From NCBI GenBank assembly GCA_028753945.1, contig JAPNXP010000007.1:3658001-3722000 (forward strand): 64,000 nt of DNA, written 5' to 3'. This DNA comes from Hexactinellida sp. DTS-2022 (lineage: Eukaryota > Porifera > Hexactinellida). The stretch's first letter is position 1; each line of letters starts with the position of its first letter. Both the position numbers and the translations under genes were made by a program. The notes beneath the pieces are model-generated. The model saw nothing but the letters and a program-made list of their open reading frames with translations. It did no database searches and was not told the origin of the DNA. Below, piece by piece: positions 32,299 to 43,629 of this stretch.

Positions 32299-33492
32299 CA
32301 GGGCCGTCGAGAGCGCGAGCGGGCCCCGGGTCAAAATTTTGGGTTCGGGCCCCCTCTGATATTTTTTTCCGTTATCGTGAAGTGAATAAACTAAACGCAA
32401 ACTATCGCATTCGTATTATATATATTTTAATTATTAAATAAATTAAATCCTATTTACTCATATTTTTAGGAATTTTCAAATAACCTTTAGCTATATAGCT
32501 ATAGAGTTTATGATATACAATTTATTTTGGCACCAGATTTATGTTAATAAGAGGACATCACAGTTTGTGACTTATTGTTCTAAACAGTGAAAGAAACAAA
32601 AAGGTTGTTAGCCAGGTTATCATCCAGGCGTGCGCGACGCGCCTCTAGCAGGCCCGTAGCACGCCAACATTTATTGGTGCGGCACAGTGACGTAACCATA
32701 TTTATTATAGACATACATGAATCTTTTCTTCTTTATACGCGCTTAGACTCTATGTTTTTAGTTACTCCACTAAGGGAAATTCATAAATTCAATAATACTA
32801 ATAAAATTTTATAGTATTTATTGAAGAGTAGCAAGAGTTGCTACTTGGAAAAGAATCTAATGGTTACAAATACGATATTATAATAATGGTTACGAACAGT
32901 TTGGCGGTGGCAGCAGCACGCAGTTGTGTTTACCAATACCATTATGCCGCTCCTATAGTTGTCGGTGACTTAAATATGTTCCCGAATATTTGTGTGGTCA
33001 CTAAAATTATTGGTGCGGCCATGGCCGCACCTGCCGCACCTGCTCCTACGGCCCTGTCTAGGCGCTTAATTTTGAAAGAAAAATTTTTAGGTGCTCGAAA
33101 ATCGAGAGGTGCTACCATAGCGTTATACAAATTGAGTATTTTAGGCGCTTGTGAGCGAGCTCAAACTTAATCTAGGCGCGGAGAAAGATTTTCCTGGGTA
33201 AAAGCCTGTGTTAGCCTATTTACGCGTGGCTGTCGTTTGGATCGGATCCCGTACCTGAGTTAGTTATGGAAAATTATATAACTGTTACAAAGTAAGTCAG
33301 GACCGGGTTTCTAGGAAGGATTAAATAACCAAGGTATTACTCTACCCAGCGATGTCTGTATTTACCTTGACTTGTCTACCTAATAGAGCCTATAAAGCCC
33401 ATGTATACCTTCACAGACAGAATTTCTCGGGCCCCCTCGGGCCCCGGGCCCCGGGGTAATTAACCCGCCTACCCCCTCTCTCGACGGCCCTG
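32299..33492. mobile_element. Element with hAT-like ends CAGGGCCGTCGAGAG
   Basis: CAGGGCCGTCGAGAG at the left is mirrored exactly at the right end (CTCTCGACGGCCCTG), and GGGCCCCGGG-rich sequence sits inside both ends. The flanking 8-mers (CGTATATC and CTTGGAAT) do not match, so this may be a rearranged or chimeric element. Interior open frames (e.g. 32838-33170) show no domain. Confidence 0.6.
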
Positions 33493-34332
33493 CTTGGAAT
33501 GGGAATGCGACTTAAGTCCTGAATTGACGAAAATGAAAGATTGCGAATGGGAATTAGATCAGGGAATCCCATTAAGATTGGGAATTCAGGGAATTAAATC
33601 GGAATTGAATCCATGTGTGATTGGGATGGTTTCAAATGATTTATTTATCAGATTAGAAGAAATTCAGAATCATTACAAAGAGTAGATCGAACTGCCATCC
33701 CAAGATGCAGTCCAATTTTTTAAGCAACTCTTTTCAGAGTAGGGGATTACTAGAGAATGATAGGAGAGAATTACAGGCTGAGAGAAATGCTGTGAAAATA
33801 AAAATTGGATAGAAATCAGAAATTGGAAGACAAGCAAAGACTTAGCTGGGGTTCCGATAAGTGGAGAGATATGATTGGAAACTAAAGTAATTGTATACTT
33901 TATTAATTACATGTTTGTTGTGTCAATTAATTAATAAGATTAACTTCACTAGAACGGCTTCCGACCCTGAGACTAGGATGCTTACTCGCCTCATAACCAC
34001 TTTTACTCAAGACACATGCGCGCCGCCCCCCCCCCCCCCCTTGTTAAAATTCTGCCCCCCTCCCCCCACCCCTATAGGGGGAGGGCAGAATTTTAAGGTA
34101 TTCTCAAGTTAAATCATATGTGATAACTTCGCCCAGACTAATCCCTGGACTCATGCATATAAATCCTTGGAAATTTACTCAGTAGGCAAAACCTGGGCTT
34201 TAGGGACATTTTTGGAATTCTGAGATTCAGGGACAAATCCCGAGTGGTTAGAGGGACAGTTTTGGGATATAAAAGTGGTTGGTTTGTGGTGTGTTCTGCC
34301 GCGAAGCGACCTAGCAAGCGAAGCACGCTAGT
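33493..34332 (+). repeat. C-rich tract and Helitron-like unit ending CTAGT
   Basis: A C run of about 18 near 34023, followed by an inverted CTGCCCCCC/GGGGGAGGGCAG pair, is also found at 47305-47360 with the same downstream sequence (GATAACTT...CCCAG). The unit ends CTGCCGCGAAGCGACCTAGC, then AAGCGAAGCACGCTAGT at 34332, a hairpin plus CTAGT as expected for a Helitron 3' end. 33494-33685 is open but not recognisable. Confidence 0.5.
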
Positions 34333-34530
34333 ATACTATTTAAAGACAAGGCTGGGTGTGTGTGTATATATATATTTGTTTGTATGTTCCGAGTTGATCG
34401 AAGATACTGGACGGTTTCCAATTGTGATTTTGGCATCTAGGGGTAACTTTGTACCCCGCCAACAAGTTGAGGTTTCCACTCAAAATATCACATACCTCGA
34501 CAAGTTATGACGTCTTTGTCACATTTCGAG
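34333..34530 (+). mobile_element. Helitron-like 5' fragment directly after a 3' end
   Basis: Immediately after the CTAGT terminus the sequence reads ATACTATTTAAAGACAAGGC, then TGGGTGTGTGTG and TTTGTTTGTATGTTCCGAG. The same start-like block occurs at 51630. It is then followed by the shared GGTTTCCAATTGTGATTTTGG body. Confidence 0.45.
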
Positions 34531-34544
34531 AATCTTCAATATCC

Positions 34545-34660
34545 AAAAATGTTCGCACTACATCAAAGTACATGTGTACAAATTATGGTTCTTTTTTCAA
34601 AAAAAATCAACAATCTGTTGAAATTTTATGGCTATGCCGCTGGACTAAGAACGGAAATTT
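34545..34660. repeat. Partial arm of the 13.3-14.2 kb foldback
   Basis: ATGTTCGCACTACATCAAAG, ACATGTGTACAAATTATGG and TTATGGCTATGCCGCTGGAC match the outer part of the foldback arm at 14125-14220. Confidence 0.7.
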
Positions 34661-35564
34661 TCATTACAGGTGGGCCATTGGTGACAGATGTGTACCTGGA
34701 GTCACGATTTTGTATTTTTTTTTTTGGACACTACACCTATTCAATCTCATAAACGGAACTCTAATTATTGTCCGAATATTCATTTTCTATGCATTCATGG
34801 AGAATTTAATTCTACACCTTTACATAGTACACGAATTCTAAAATTGAGCTTCGCTTGTGCCAGAATTGAGTTACTAATTTCCTTTGATTACTAACACGTC
34901 AGTTCAATTGAAAGTGTTAAATCTAATTCTTGAGTTGAAGTGTTAAATCTAATGCAATTCTTCTTTACTAGTACTATTTGTAGTAGGCAAGTGGGGTCCA
35001 TGGGGACGGATTCCCCGAAAACCGCGTAACCGACCAGTGCACAAAGGCCCCTTCTAAATACAAACTTGAAAGTATGCAGGTGGATCACATTTTTCTGGAT
35101 ATTTAATATGACAAGCGTAGTCTAATAGAAGAAAACAATACTGACAAAAATTAATATCACAATTAAAACATAAACAATTGTTTAGTCAAAATTTATGGGA
35201 CACATGTAGAGTTAGAAATAACATCCACACTGGCATTTCCAATGAAATAGTAAACTCAACGTGATGAGAATTTGCCATAAGGCTACTTGAAGCCTGCATA
35301 AGTAATCCAGATACCAAACAACTCTTGTCTAAACGCCAAGAGTTGGCCTATAGCACAACGTGGTGGGTTTATTTTTAAGATGGGCCCGATGCTGCAGCCC
35401 CCGCCTTAATCTGGCCCTGTGGTCACGGCCCTCGGGATGGTAATTTAGAGCGTCGCTTCTGGTGCTTTCACATAGTCTATTCACTTTCATGCAAGTGATT
35501 CAGATTAATGGAAACCTATTATTACAGCCCTCTGGTGACAGGTGTTCGTATTTACAAGAGTATA
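34661..35564. other. Non-coding DNA with one hAT-like end
   Basis: CCTTAATCTGGCCCTG (about 35405-35420) is the inverse of the common hAT start CAGGGCCAGATTAAGG, preceded by GGGCCCGATGCTGCAGCCCC. No partner end or coding frame was seen. Confidence 0.4.
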
Positions 35565-36118
35565 TCTATATTATTAAATCTCGACTGTTGTGTGTTTGTG
35601 TGTGTGTTTGTTTGTCCGGATTGTATTAAAGTGATGGGGGAATAGAAACCGCATTTATATATGAGATATAAACTAACTTCCAAATGTTATAATGGGTAAA
35701 CAATTGTTATAATAGGTGAACAAGAATGCTGAATACGAATTTTGCGGTTATAAATTTGTAATATGAATATTTGTTGTTGTTGTTTACACAAATAGGTAAA
35801 CAAATCTATGAAAATTCAAAATCAACCTAGAAGTTTGCTTTCAACAGGTATTATAGGTAAACAAGTATGCTGAACACGAATTTCGCGTTTACAAATTTGT
35901 AATATGAATATTTGTTATTGTTGTTTACACAAATAGGTAAACAAATTTATGAAAATTCAAAATCAACCTAGAAGTTTGCTTTCAACAGGTATTAATATTA
36001 CTAACTGTGTAATCAATTGTTTAGTGAGGAGTAAGGCAGCGTAGCGGTCGTTAACTTGAGTTGCGTAGCACTGATCTGTCGAAAAGCGACCGAGACCGAA
36101 GGGCTCGTAATACTTAAT
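35565..36118 (+). mobile_element. Helitron-like element with ~141-bp tandem repeats
   Basis: It starts TCTATATTATTAAATCTCGA with GTGTGTTTGTTTGTCCGG. Two tandem units of about 141 bp follow (35708-35848 and 35849-35995), each with ACAAGTATGCTGAACACGAA and GAAGTTTGCTTTCAACAGGT. It closes with GAAAAGCGACCGAGACCGAA, then GGGCTCGTAATA, a GC-rich hairpin-like tail. The related element at 7917 has the same units. The exact 3' end is uncertain. Confidence 0.5.
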
Positions 36119-36814
36119 AGGGATTTTCTACTATCTGCAGTTCGTGTGTTCTGGAGGGGCCAATTACTTCAACAAGGGACAAGTTACTTAGAAATATTTT
36201 GACCCTGCGAAACACTTCGAGGGAACAGGTTACTTTGTGGCAGGACTACACAAAATTGTTAATTGAATGAATGAACAGGGTTCAAAACATGTGTGTTAAG
36301 AATTGTGTGTTCATATGAACAGTAAACGTTAATATCAATTTAATCAAAAAAAATGATTTTGTGGTCCTTATCGTTACCTACGACTTCTCATGACTGTGAC
36401 GTCATGGGTAAAATCAATACCTTTACGATGTCAATTCAATTAGTATATCAGTTCCTTTACCTTACTGTATAATATATGAAAAATAACTAACATCATTGAT
36501 TTCATTCTTAAACTAGCCTATATTCAATGAAAACATATATAGCGTTGCTATGTAATATAAGCCATAGATATATCTAGTAGAAAATCATGATAACATGAAA
36601 CACTTTGTTTTTACTTCATAACTCGTCAAATCAATATGATTCAACTTGCGTGGACGAGAAAATCACCAATATTATCTAAATTTATATTATTATTAGGAAT
36701 TCAAAAATTTAGGTCAATTTTTCGATGGAATTTCCCTATTTTTGAGAAATGTGGCCATACACTTTGCGAAATTAGAAAAAAGTATGGAAACGCTCTGAAC
36801 GTTATTTAGATATA

Positions 36815-36972
36815 CAGTGGAAGCCGCTTAATCGGGAAATTCGGTTATTCGGGACAAGGCTTTGGAAACCAATTCGTATCAATAGTATAAAATATATCGG
36901 TTAATCGGGAGAACCGGATAAACGGGACTAAATTCCTACTCCCGAGGCGTCCCGATTAAGCGGCTTCCACTG
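36815..36972. mobile_element. Pogo/Tigger-type MITE, 158 bp
   Basis: CAGTGGAAGCCGCTTAATCG (plus GGA) is mirrored exactly at the right end, with TA immediately outside on both sides (36813-36814 and 36973-36974). The interior CGGTTATTCGGGA/TCGGTTAATCGGGA words are imperfect repeats of the TIR. Confidence 0.9.
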
Positions 36973-36999
36973 TATATATAAACTACCTCTCCCCGAAAT

Positions 37000-37690
37000 T
37001 TCAAGTTGATACGATAAATAATCACGGAGTTCTCTAGCTTTTTCCACAGCCGGTATTAGAAAATATTTATGTGGAGAAGAGGGTTTAGAAGGACACACTA
37101 GTGGCACAAACCTTCAATACTTCTGACAGATAATGGTTTGAAGATAATTGAAGCAGTTCATATTCCTCGAAAACGATTACTGATAGTGTTAGCAAGTTAG
37201 AGCTAAGCACTTGCACTACTCTGAAATTCATGATCGATGGTTTGTGATGGTCACATGACACCTCCATATATGGGCATGGGCTTCTTAACATGGTGACTAT
37301 TTGGATAATACTCCAATTTGTTATACCAATGATATATGCATGATATATTGATGTGAATAATCGATTAGAGCTAAGCTCTGCTTTCTCTAGTTTATGAGAT
37401 TCAAATTGCTGAATCATCAAATTGTGGCACATATCCATGCCCATATATGGTCATTTGAAAAAACGGGGCGTCTGAGGGTCACAAAATGTATTAGGGACTC
37501 ATAGGAAGTCGTGTATTGCGAGCCTTTTTCACTAGTACATTTTAATTCTTGGTGCACGGGAGTCTGAAAAATGTATTCAGAGGGGGTGTGTTAGAAATTG
37601 GACCCCAAGGATAGATAATGTGCCCTGACTTTGCGAATTTTCTCTTTCTATATGGTTTTTTTTTCAATTTTGGTGTTTTTACCACAGACT
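37000..37690 (-). repeat. Dispersed repeat R2, inverted copy
   Basis: Read on the minus strand it parallels 48740-49420: CTCAGACTCCCGTGCACC, AAAAAGGCTCGCAATAC, ATATATGG...ATGGATATGTGCCACA, ...CTAGAGAACTCCG. A shorter decayed copy is at 62440-62740. Open frames (37085-37444 minus, and 37631-38008 plus which begins in R2) have no recognisable domain. Confidence 0.65.
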
Positions 37691-38019
37691 AACAAATGGG
37701 CCAGGTTTATTCAAGGAAAATCACCAAAAATAATGTCAGTTACAGCAAACAATCCATCTGAAAGTGCTGAATCACTGAAAAAGTACACTCAGCAACCCAA
37801 ATATCGTACTTATAGAGGTCAAATTAGTCGAGATATTGTACGTTTGACCTTTGCATATCCTTGGGGGCTTAATCAAGCGTCTATAGAAGAAATATATATT
37901 TTTTGTGATTTTGTAGCCATTGGCAAAATAGTACTCGTAGGTAGCGTTAAAGAGATGTTATTTTCTATTAATCATACAGAAAATCACTCCATTAGACCCA
38001 ACCAATGATCACTCACAGC

Positions 38020-38186
38020 CATAGGCGTCGTAAACCGCCCGGGTGCCCGGAAATGTCCGGGCGGGCCGAAGGGATTGTCCCTATGCTACTAACACTAAAC
38101 TCCGAGTTTACCCGGAGTTTACCCGGACATTACCCGGAATTTCCGGGCGGCCCGAAGGATTGACCTTTGCATTTACGACGCCTATG
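38020..38186. mobile_element. MITE with CATAGGCGTCGTAAA ends, 167 bp
   Basis: CATAGGCGTCGTAAA and its exact inverse bound the element. The TSD is the exact 8-mer CTCACAGC (38012-38019 and 38187-38194). The interior contains CCGGGCGG-type inverted repeats. It shares its terminal 11 bp with 5751-6472. Confidence 0.93.
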
Positions 38187-38524
38187 CTCACAGCCCATAG
38201 GTTGTGCCAATCACTCTCCCATATTTACTTCCCTTGAACTTAGATATTATCTGACCTTTGTTATTGATTAACGAGTCGGTCTCAGTGGCTTTGCGTTAAA
38301 TCTCTTAAGGTGTATTAAATGCATACGTATATATTCCTATTTGTCACATTTGTCTCTGCGCGGCAAGTTAAAAGGCTTTTTGGCATCGTTGCTTTCCTCA
38401 ATCTTCCATTAATTATCAATAAAGTTTGTATCCAGAGTAATTCAAAACTGAAATCATAATTTGTATTACTAATTGCTTTAGAATGATTACATTCTAGTCA
38501 CGAAATCATGATTATTTTAATATT

Positions 38525-38760
38525 ATAATTCAGATACAATAGTAACATAAGTACGTACTTCAGCTTAGTACGTACTAATTTATTTTAACCGAGTTTATAA
38601 GCAGTTGTATTTCTCTCGGTAAGTATGTACATTGGCGCCGATTTCTTATGATTTTCTCTAAAATTTGGGCGGGTCCAGACCCGCCCAAATCGGCACTATC
38701 GGCGCCTATGAGTATGTACTAATTTCTCTTTTGAGGGTACGTGTTAACGAGTTCAACCAT
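38525..38760. mobile_element. Decayed pogo-type MITE split by a tiny MITE
   Basis: AAGTACGTACTTCAGCTTAG, AACCGAGTTTATAAGC and a trailing GTTAACGAGTTCAACC resemble 30346-30788 and 53617-53788. The 81-bp element at 38630-38710 is inserted in it. Confidence 0.45.
38630..38710. mobile_element. 81-bp MITE (CATTGGCGCCGA...TCGGCGCCTATG)
   Basis: The ends CATTGGCGCCGAT and the inverse of CATAGGCGCCGAT flank a central GGGCGGGTCCAGACCCGCCC palindrome. The exact 8-bp TSD is AGTATGTA (38622-38629 and 38711-38718). Confidence 0.85.
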
Positions 38761-38989
38761 TTCAAAAGGAATGACTTTATTGAGAATGGAGCATATGATG
38801 AGAATATTTGGACATATCTTTCTGGTCGAAGTATTATGGAGTAATTAATGTAAACGAGAAATGAAAAGCTGCTGCTTTAACTTCTTAATTACATCCTCCT
38901 TAAAATCAAAGGTATTTAGATGCGGAATTTTTTTAATGTGGTCCGCGATCATTAAGGCCATATAAAATAAATATATCTTTTATCATCCC

Positions 38990-39160
38990 CGCCGTCCCAA
39001 TTTACCCCCCCCCCCCCAGTCCGGATATATTTTATTATTATTTGAGTACAATTAACAATTAGCAATGGACATCATTTATTCATTCAAATGTGTATTTCAA
39101 CAACTTTTTGAAGTGTTTACTAACTAACTAACTTTGTATTTGCTTTAAGAAATTACCTGT
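38990..39160. repeat. C-tract region
   Basis: A C run of about 16 starts at 39005. No other structure recognised. Confidence 0.4.
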
Positions 39161-39290
39161 CAAACCCAATTTTAAATGTGGATATAGTCGAATTCGAACA
39201 AATCCGTCAATATCTGAAGAAAAAAACTATCCCTTCTGAGTTGAAAAAGCAAAGGAGGCATAATTTCATTCGTAAGTGCAGTGTATAGAG
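39160..39290 (+). pseudogene. Fragment upstream of an integrase-type gene (tentative)
   Basis: A frame reads ILNVDIVEFEQIRQYLKKKT, then IPSELKKQRRHNFIRK. A short helix followed by an RR-rich segment resembles the linker before the HHCC zinc finger of some integrase-bearing (KRBA2-like) elements. No integrase follows on this strand, but one is present on the minus strand at 43630-44150. The assignment rests on pattern memory only. Confidence 0.25.
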
Positions 39291-39553
39291 TTGAAGAAGG
39301 AAACAAACTATTCAAGATTAGCTGTTATTCACGTTGTACGGTTGTTTTATGGTTCCAGCCGTTCCGTAGTGCGGAAAACTCTCTTTTGTCACGCTTTTTG
39401 CACACGTCTTAGCTATCACACTTTACTAGTCACCCCCTCACTTGTTAGCGTAACGTTGCATTTTAGCGAACTCTTCCAAACATTTATGCGTGTTCCCAAT
39501 ATTAATGAATAAATGAATTATGAGTTAAGGGGTGAGCATGGCCTACTTAATAT

Positions 39554-40261
39554 CAGTGGCGGCGGATTGAAATTTTTCTTAGGGGACCTGAAAATCGTAA
39601 CAGAAAAATTATAGGTAGTATTAGTGATTGTTGGAATATAATTATGCTCAGTGCTTCTTATTAGTAAGACATAAAGTGAATTACTACTTTTAAAGTCGAA
39701 TTTACTACTTAAAGTGGAAATTAAATTAGGACAGCTCACAGGCAATAAACAGTGTTTCTTGATTTGATGTGTAAATACAAAATTTGCTCTTAACAGGTAA
39801 ATATTAAACCAGGGTTGCCAACTCTCCCGCTTTTTGCCTTTTTTTCTCCCACATCCCGACCTCCCGCCAAACTTTTCAAACTCCCGCTTTTTAAGGAAAT
39901 TGATTCTATACTTGTATTTAATGATAAATAAATAAATAACTGGATTTTTTTGATAAAATTAGTCAAGATACAAGTGCCAAGTTTTGTTCTACTCGTATAC
40001 TTGTAAGTTAGTTAAGATTATTTAGCCCCTTATTAATACACTGTACTATTATGTCTTAATACGAATTTGGAAGAAATTCTTAAAAATATCACGGTTGGGC
40101 TTTCGCTTACATCCTACAGAATGTTAATATACTAGATGCGATGCTGATTTTTTCTGTTTAGTTTATATGTCGATCTATGCAACCACGGGTGGATTAAATA
40201 TTACAACACATTTTAATCGTCATGAAATTCCTTGAAATTTCAATAAAAATATCCATAAATT
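39554..40261. other. Two isolated hAT-like ends in non-coding DNA
   Basis: CAGTGGCGGCGGATTG at 39554 and CAGGGTTGCCAACTCTCCCG at 39810 both look like hAT termini. Neither has a partner with a matching TSD in the window. The CTCCCGC word repeats three times after the second. Confidence 0.4.
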
Positions 40262-40620
40262 CTAAGTTGTTTAATACGCGTATTGCGTATAATACGTATG
40301 ATACGTATTATACGTAATACGCTATCCACCAGTGCGTATTATACGTTAAATCTATGATCAACCAGGGATGTTTTTGAAGTAAATTCAATAGAATATTTCT
40401 AATTCTTGTTTAAGAACAACATCAAGCAAATAATAATATTTGTACTATACAAACTATACTACGAGTCGATTAACAATAAAAGAATAACGATTAAACCAAA
40501 AGTTGTTCAAAGCAAATTCCATCAGCTCGATATTATAAGTAAGGTATACGTATAACACGTATTACATTATACGTATTATACGTAATACGTAGCCAATAAA
40601 AGACGTATTAAACAACTTAG
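40262..40620. mobile_element. MITE-A, near-complete copy, 359 bp
   Basis: CTAAGTTGTTTAATACGCG to ...CGTATTAAACAACTTAG, about 97 percent like 22412-22774 by eye. The flanking 8-mers CATAAATT and CATAATGA agree only at their first five bases. Confidence 0.88.
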
Positions 40621-41387
40621 CATAATGAAGATATTTATATTTTGAAGATATTTATATCAATTGCATCTTCGTATATCTAATTTTTTATAACATAAAAAAT
40701 AAAAAATTTATAATTAATTATTCTAGCTATTTCAATTTTGTTGTATTATTAGATACATTGAGTGAATACGAGATACGCGGGAAGAAATTTGATAGATAGA
40801 ACTAGAATTGTAGATATGGTTGATTAACCCATATACAACCCAAATAATAACAATAGGAGGCATAGTTTATCCTAGAAGAAATTTATAATCTGGCCTTCTA
40901 TTTTTTTGGCCTACTCGGTGACATACACGGCCGTAAATTAAGTAGGCCTTCGGGTGAGTATACTGGAACCTCGTGCTGGCACTTCCACTGAACCGAATGA
41001 CCGAAAAATGTTTTATCTATGTTCCCAGAAGAGAAACTTCCAAAACTCCAATAATATTAACTCTAAGACTTTAAACACTATGTAAATTTTATTGTCAATT
41101 TCAAAGTGAGTATGCAGGTTTCGTACATCTGGCAAATAAACTACTTTATTAAATTTCTTTAACATTAATCTCTCATCATCTCTCTGTAAAGCTTCACGAG
41201 AATTATGATAATTGAAAGGCCATAAAGGTGAATCTTCCTGGCATGGCATTTAAAGGGTTCTGTCCTCGCAAGTGCTATCAACCTGAAACCTTTGAGTAGA
41301 TGAATTTCTTTAGGTCACATCTTTATTTGAAGTTAATAAAGTCTCATCGCATGAGCTATCGATTGTATGTGAAATAGTATCTAAGTG
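40621..41387. other. Non-coding DNA, one short unassigned frame
   Basis: A minus-strand frame at 41249-41013 (PCQEDSPLWPFNYHNSREAL...) is open for 78 codons but not recognised. GGTGACATACACGGCCGT near 40917 is shared in inverse with 57417-57432, so part of this is another dispersed repeat. Confidence 0.3.
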
Positions 41388-41890
41388 ATCCATAGACTCC
41401 TTTAGATAAGGACTGGAACGTCGCGATCTCGGGGTTTTTAACTTGAGTCTGAGAGGCTCCAATTTTTAAAATTGAAAAAGCATTAGGTTTCCGGTTTCCA
41501 AATGTGATTTTTGGCATATAGGGGTAACTTTTGACACCCGTCAACAATTTGAGGTTTTGTGTGGCTCAAGTGGAACGGAAATTGTATGTGTTTAGGAGCA
41601 GTGGTGTTTTGCCAACTTTGTGATACTGGACCATGGATTAAAGGAAGGCTATTGATAATTCGGTTAATAATCGTTATCTCAATAACTAGTAGTGATAGAC
41701 CTCATAAATGTTCTATAACTATATAGGAACATGGTATCAAGGTATACATAGCACCCTTCAGAATTGAGCTATGTCATCATTTGATTACGTAACCGCTATT
41801 TTTGGTGGGCATTATGGTGTTTTTATAGCCTGCTTTTAACATAGTTAGACGCGTTATAAATTTTCAAGATTTGAACATCATGATGCCCAG
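41388..41890. repeat. Helitron-like fragment followed by a foldback-arm fragment
   Basis: 41388-41560 matches the Helitron-like body at 31909 (GACTGGAACGTCGCG, TAGGGGTAACTTTTGACACC). 41690-41890 matches the arm of the foldback at 49717 (GGAACATGGTATCAAGGTAT, CATAGTTAGACGCGTTATAA). Both are truncated. Confidence 0.6.
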
Positions 41891-42279
41891 GACAAGAACA
41901 TTATCTTCAATTTGATTGATCCATTAATCTTCAAGGTCAGGTAATTATAATGGACATACCGTTTCCATTGGTAAATCGTTCGTTTAGAAACGTAAATAAT
42001 AACTGTGAACAAAGTGTCTATGGTTCCAGTCTGGTATTGATTAAAGTACTAATTTTAAGATGTGTAATAATAGAACATAAATTAGTACTACCGATTCTTC
42101 ATCATCAAAAAAATGATTTTGTTTATCTTAAGTATTCTCATGAGCTCCAGGGGGGAATGGATCTCACTCTCTTCTAAACATGAGTCGAAATGCTGAGGAG
42201 CCTGTTTCTCTCTTGAACTGAGTGTTGATGGAAAATACATCAGATTGAAGCTTGTCTGGGCACTCAGCAGTGGGCGCTG

Positions 42280-42821
42280 CATTAGTCAGAATTTGTATGT
42301 TGTCATTAGTTAGAATATTGAAGACTGGCGTTAGTCAGAATGGCTTTTTCGGTAAGTTGGCGTTAGTCGAATGAGTTTCACTAAGTTGGCGTAAGTCAGA
42401 ATGGGTTTTCAGGATGTCGGCGTTAGTTAGAATGGGTTTTCAATAAGTGGGCGTTAGTCAGAATGGATTTTAGGATGTTGACGTTAGTCAAATTTAACAG
42501 ATTCCCCACAATGACCACGAATGTAAGTCTAAGGTTTTGTTTGAATAATATGATTGTTACAAATTGTCGTCTTGTAGAACCAATTTCTTTGAAATTCCAA
42601 TAAATTGCGAACATATAAGACAGAAATTTATTAATGATTTGACTAACGTCAAAATCCTAAATCCATTCTGACTAACGTCAACTGACTGAAAACGGATTCT
42701 GACTAACGCCAACTTAGTGAAAACTCATTCTGACTAACGCCACCTTACCAAAAAAGCCATTCTGACTAACGCCAGTGTTCCATATTCTAACTAATGACAA
42801 CTTACAAATTCTGACTAATGC
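42280..42821. mobile_element. Foldback element with ~30-bp tandem units in each arm
   Basis: Both arms are arrays of about eight degenerate units built on GGCGTTAGTCAGAATGG (left, 42280-42495) and its inverse CCATTCTGACTAACGCC (right, 42640-42820). About 140 bp of unrelated spacer lies between. The outermost units read GCATTAGTCAGAATTTGTA and its inverse. No clear TSD was found. The arm-of-tandem-repeats plan is like Drosophila FB elements. Confidence 0.8.
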
Positions 42822-43629
42822 ATGCGCCTCCCTCAGCATCCTTTTCGAATTTCATTTTGCTGATTTTTCTAATTTCATTTTGCTGATTTTTCTAATAAAA
42901 TACGTGATAATAATTTGGAATTCATAAGCGAAAACTTAATTTCACTTGCATTTTGAGGATTATGTTGTGCGCTTCAACTAGTCCATTACTTTTTTTTTTT
43001 GAGGGTGGTAGGTAGTGGTCTTACGATTGTCTACATTGCTATTTTGATGGTAGCTTTGGAATTCCTTTTAAACGATAGATATTGTAAGCCAAGGTATTTC
43101 GTGATGATATCATAGAAAAATACAAAGGTAATTTATTTCTATCTTAATTCTTAATTAAATCTATATTGAATTTGATTATTGTATGCATATACGTATATCT
43201 GATTGTCCTAATAGTATATTATCATTCAATTAAAGCAGGGGCGGCTTACCCGGTGCGGTGCGGAAGGTACGGCGAGCGCCGTATCAAGTTTCAATTAATT
43301 TCAAAATATCTGGGGCTTTGTCAAACAAAGCTAAAATGAAATGGACTGAAACCGCTAATAAAAAGTGCAAATTCATGTGTGAGCAACGGATATCGATGCT
43401 ACGAAATTCTATTGAATTGTTAATGTTGTAGACAAGCACTGGAACAGTGACGCTTACAAGTAGATTACGATTTTGTATATAGGGAGTCCTTCGTAGCCAT
43501 ACCACTTTGAATACTATAAATTTACCGCCGTACCACTTTTGAAAAGGTTGTGCCGCGGCTATAAAGTGATAGGATACAACCAACTCCATAAGATTCAATT
43601 ACTCAAATTAACAAATTGAATATCACTTT
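42822..43629. other. Non-coding DNA with one hAT-like end
   Basis: CAGGGGCGGCTTACCCGG at about 43236 followed by TGCGGTGCGGAAGG looks like a hAT start; no partner was found. A minus-strand frame (43598-43284) has no recognisable domain. Confidence 0.35.

Noticed and set aside
32838-33170. 110-codon plus-strand frame with Ala/Pro-rich segment
   Set aside because: The GGCCGCACC repeats inside an element with hAT-like ends give low-complexity residues on both strands; no domain.
34244-34894. Cluster of overlapping plus-strand frames
   Set aside because: They cover Helitron-like and foldback-arm fragments that recur elsewhere without conserved reading frames.
37631-38008. 125-codon plus-strand frame
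   Set aside because: The first part lies in repeat R2 on the opposite sense; the rest has no domain or start context. Left as unsupported.
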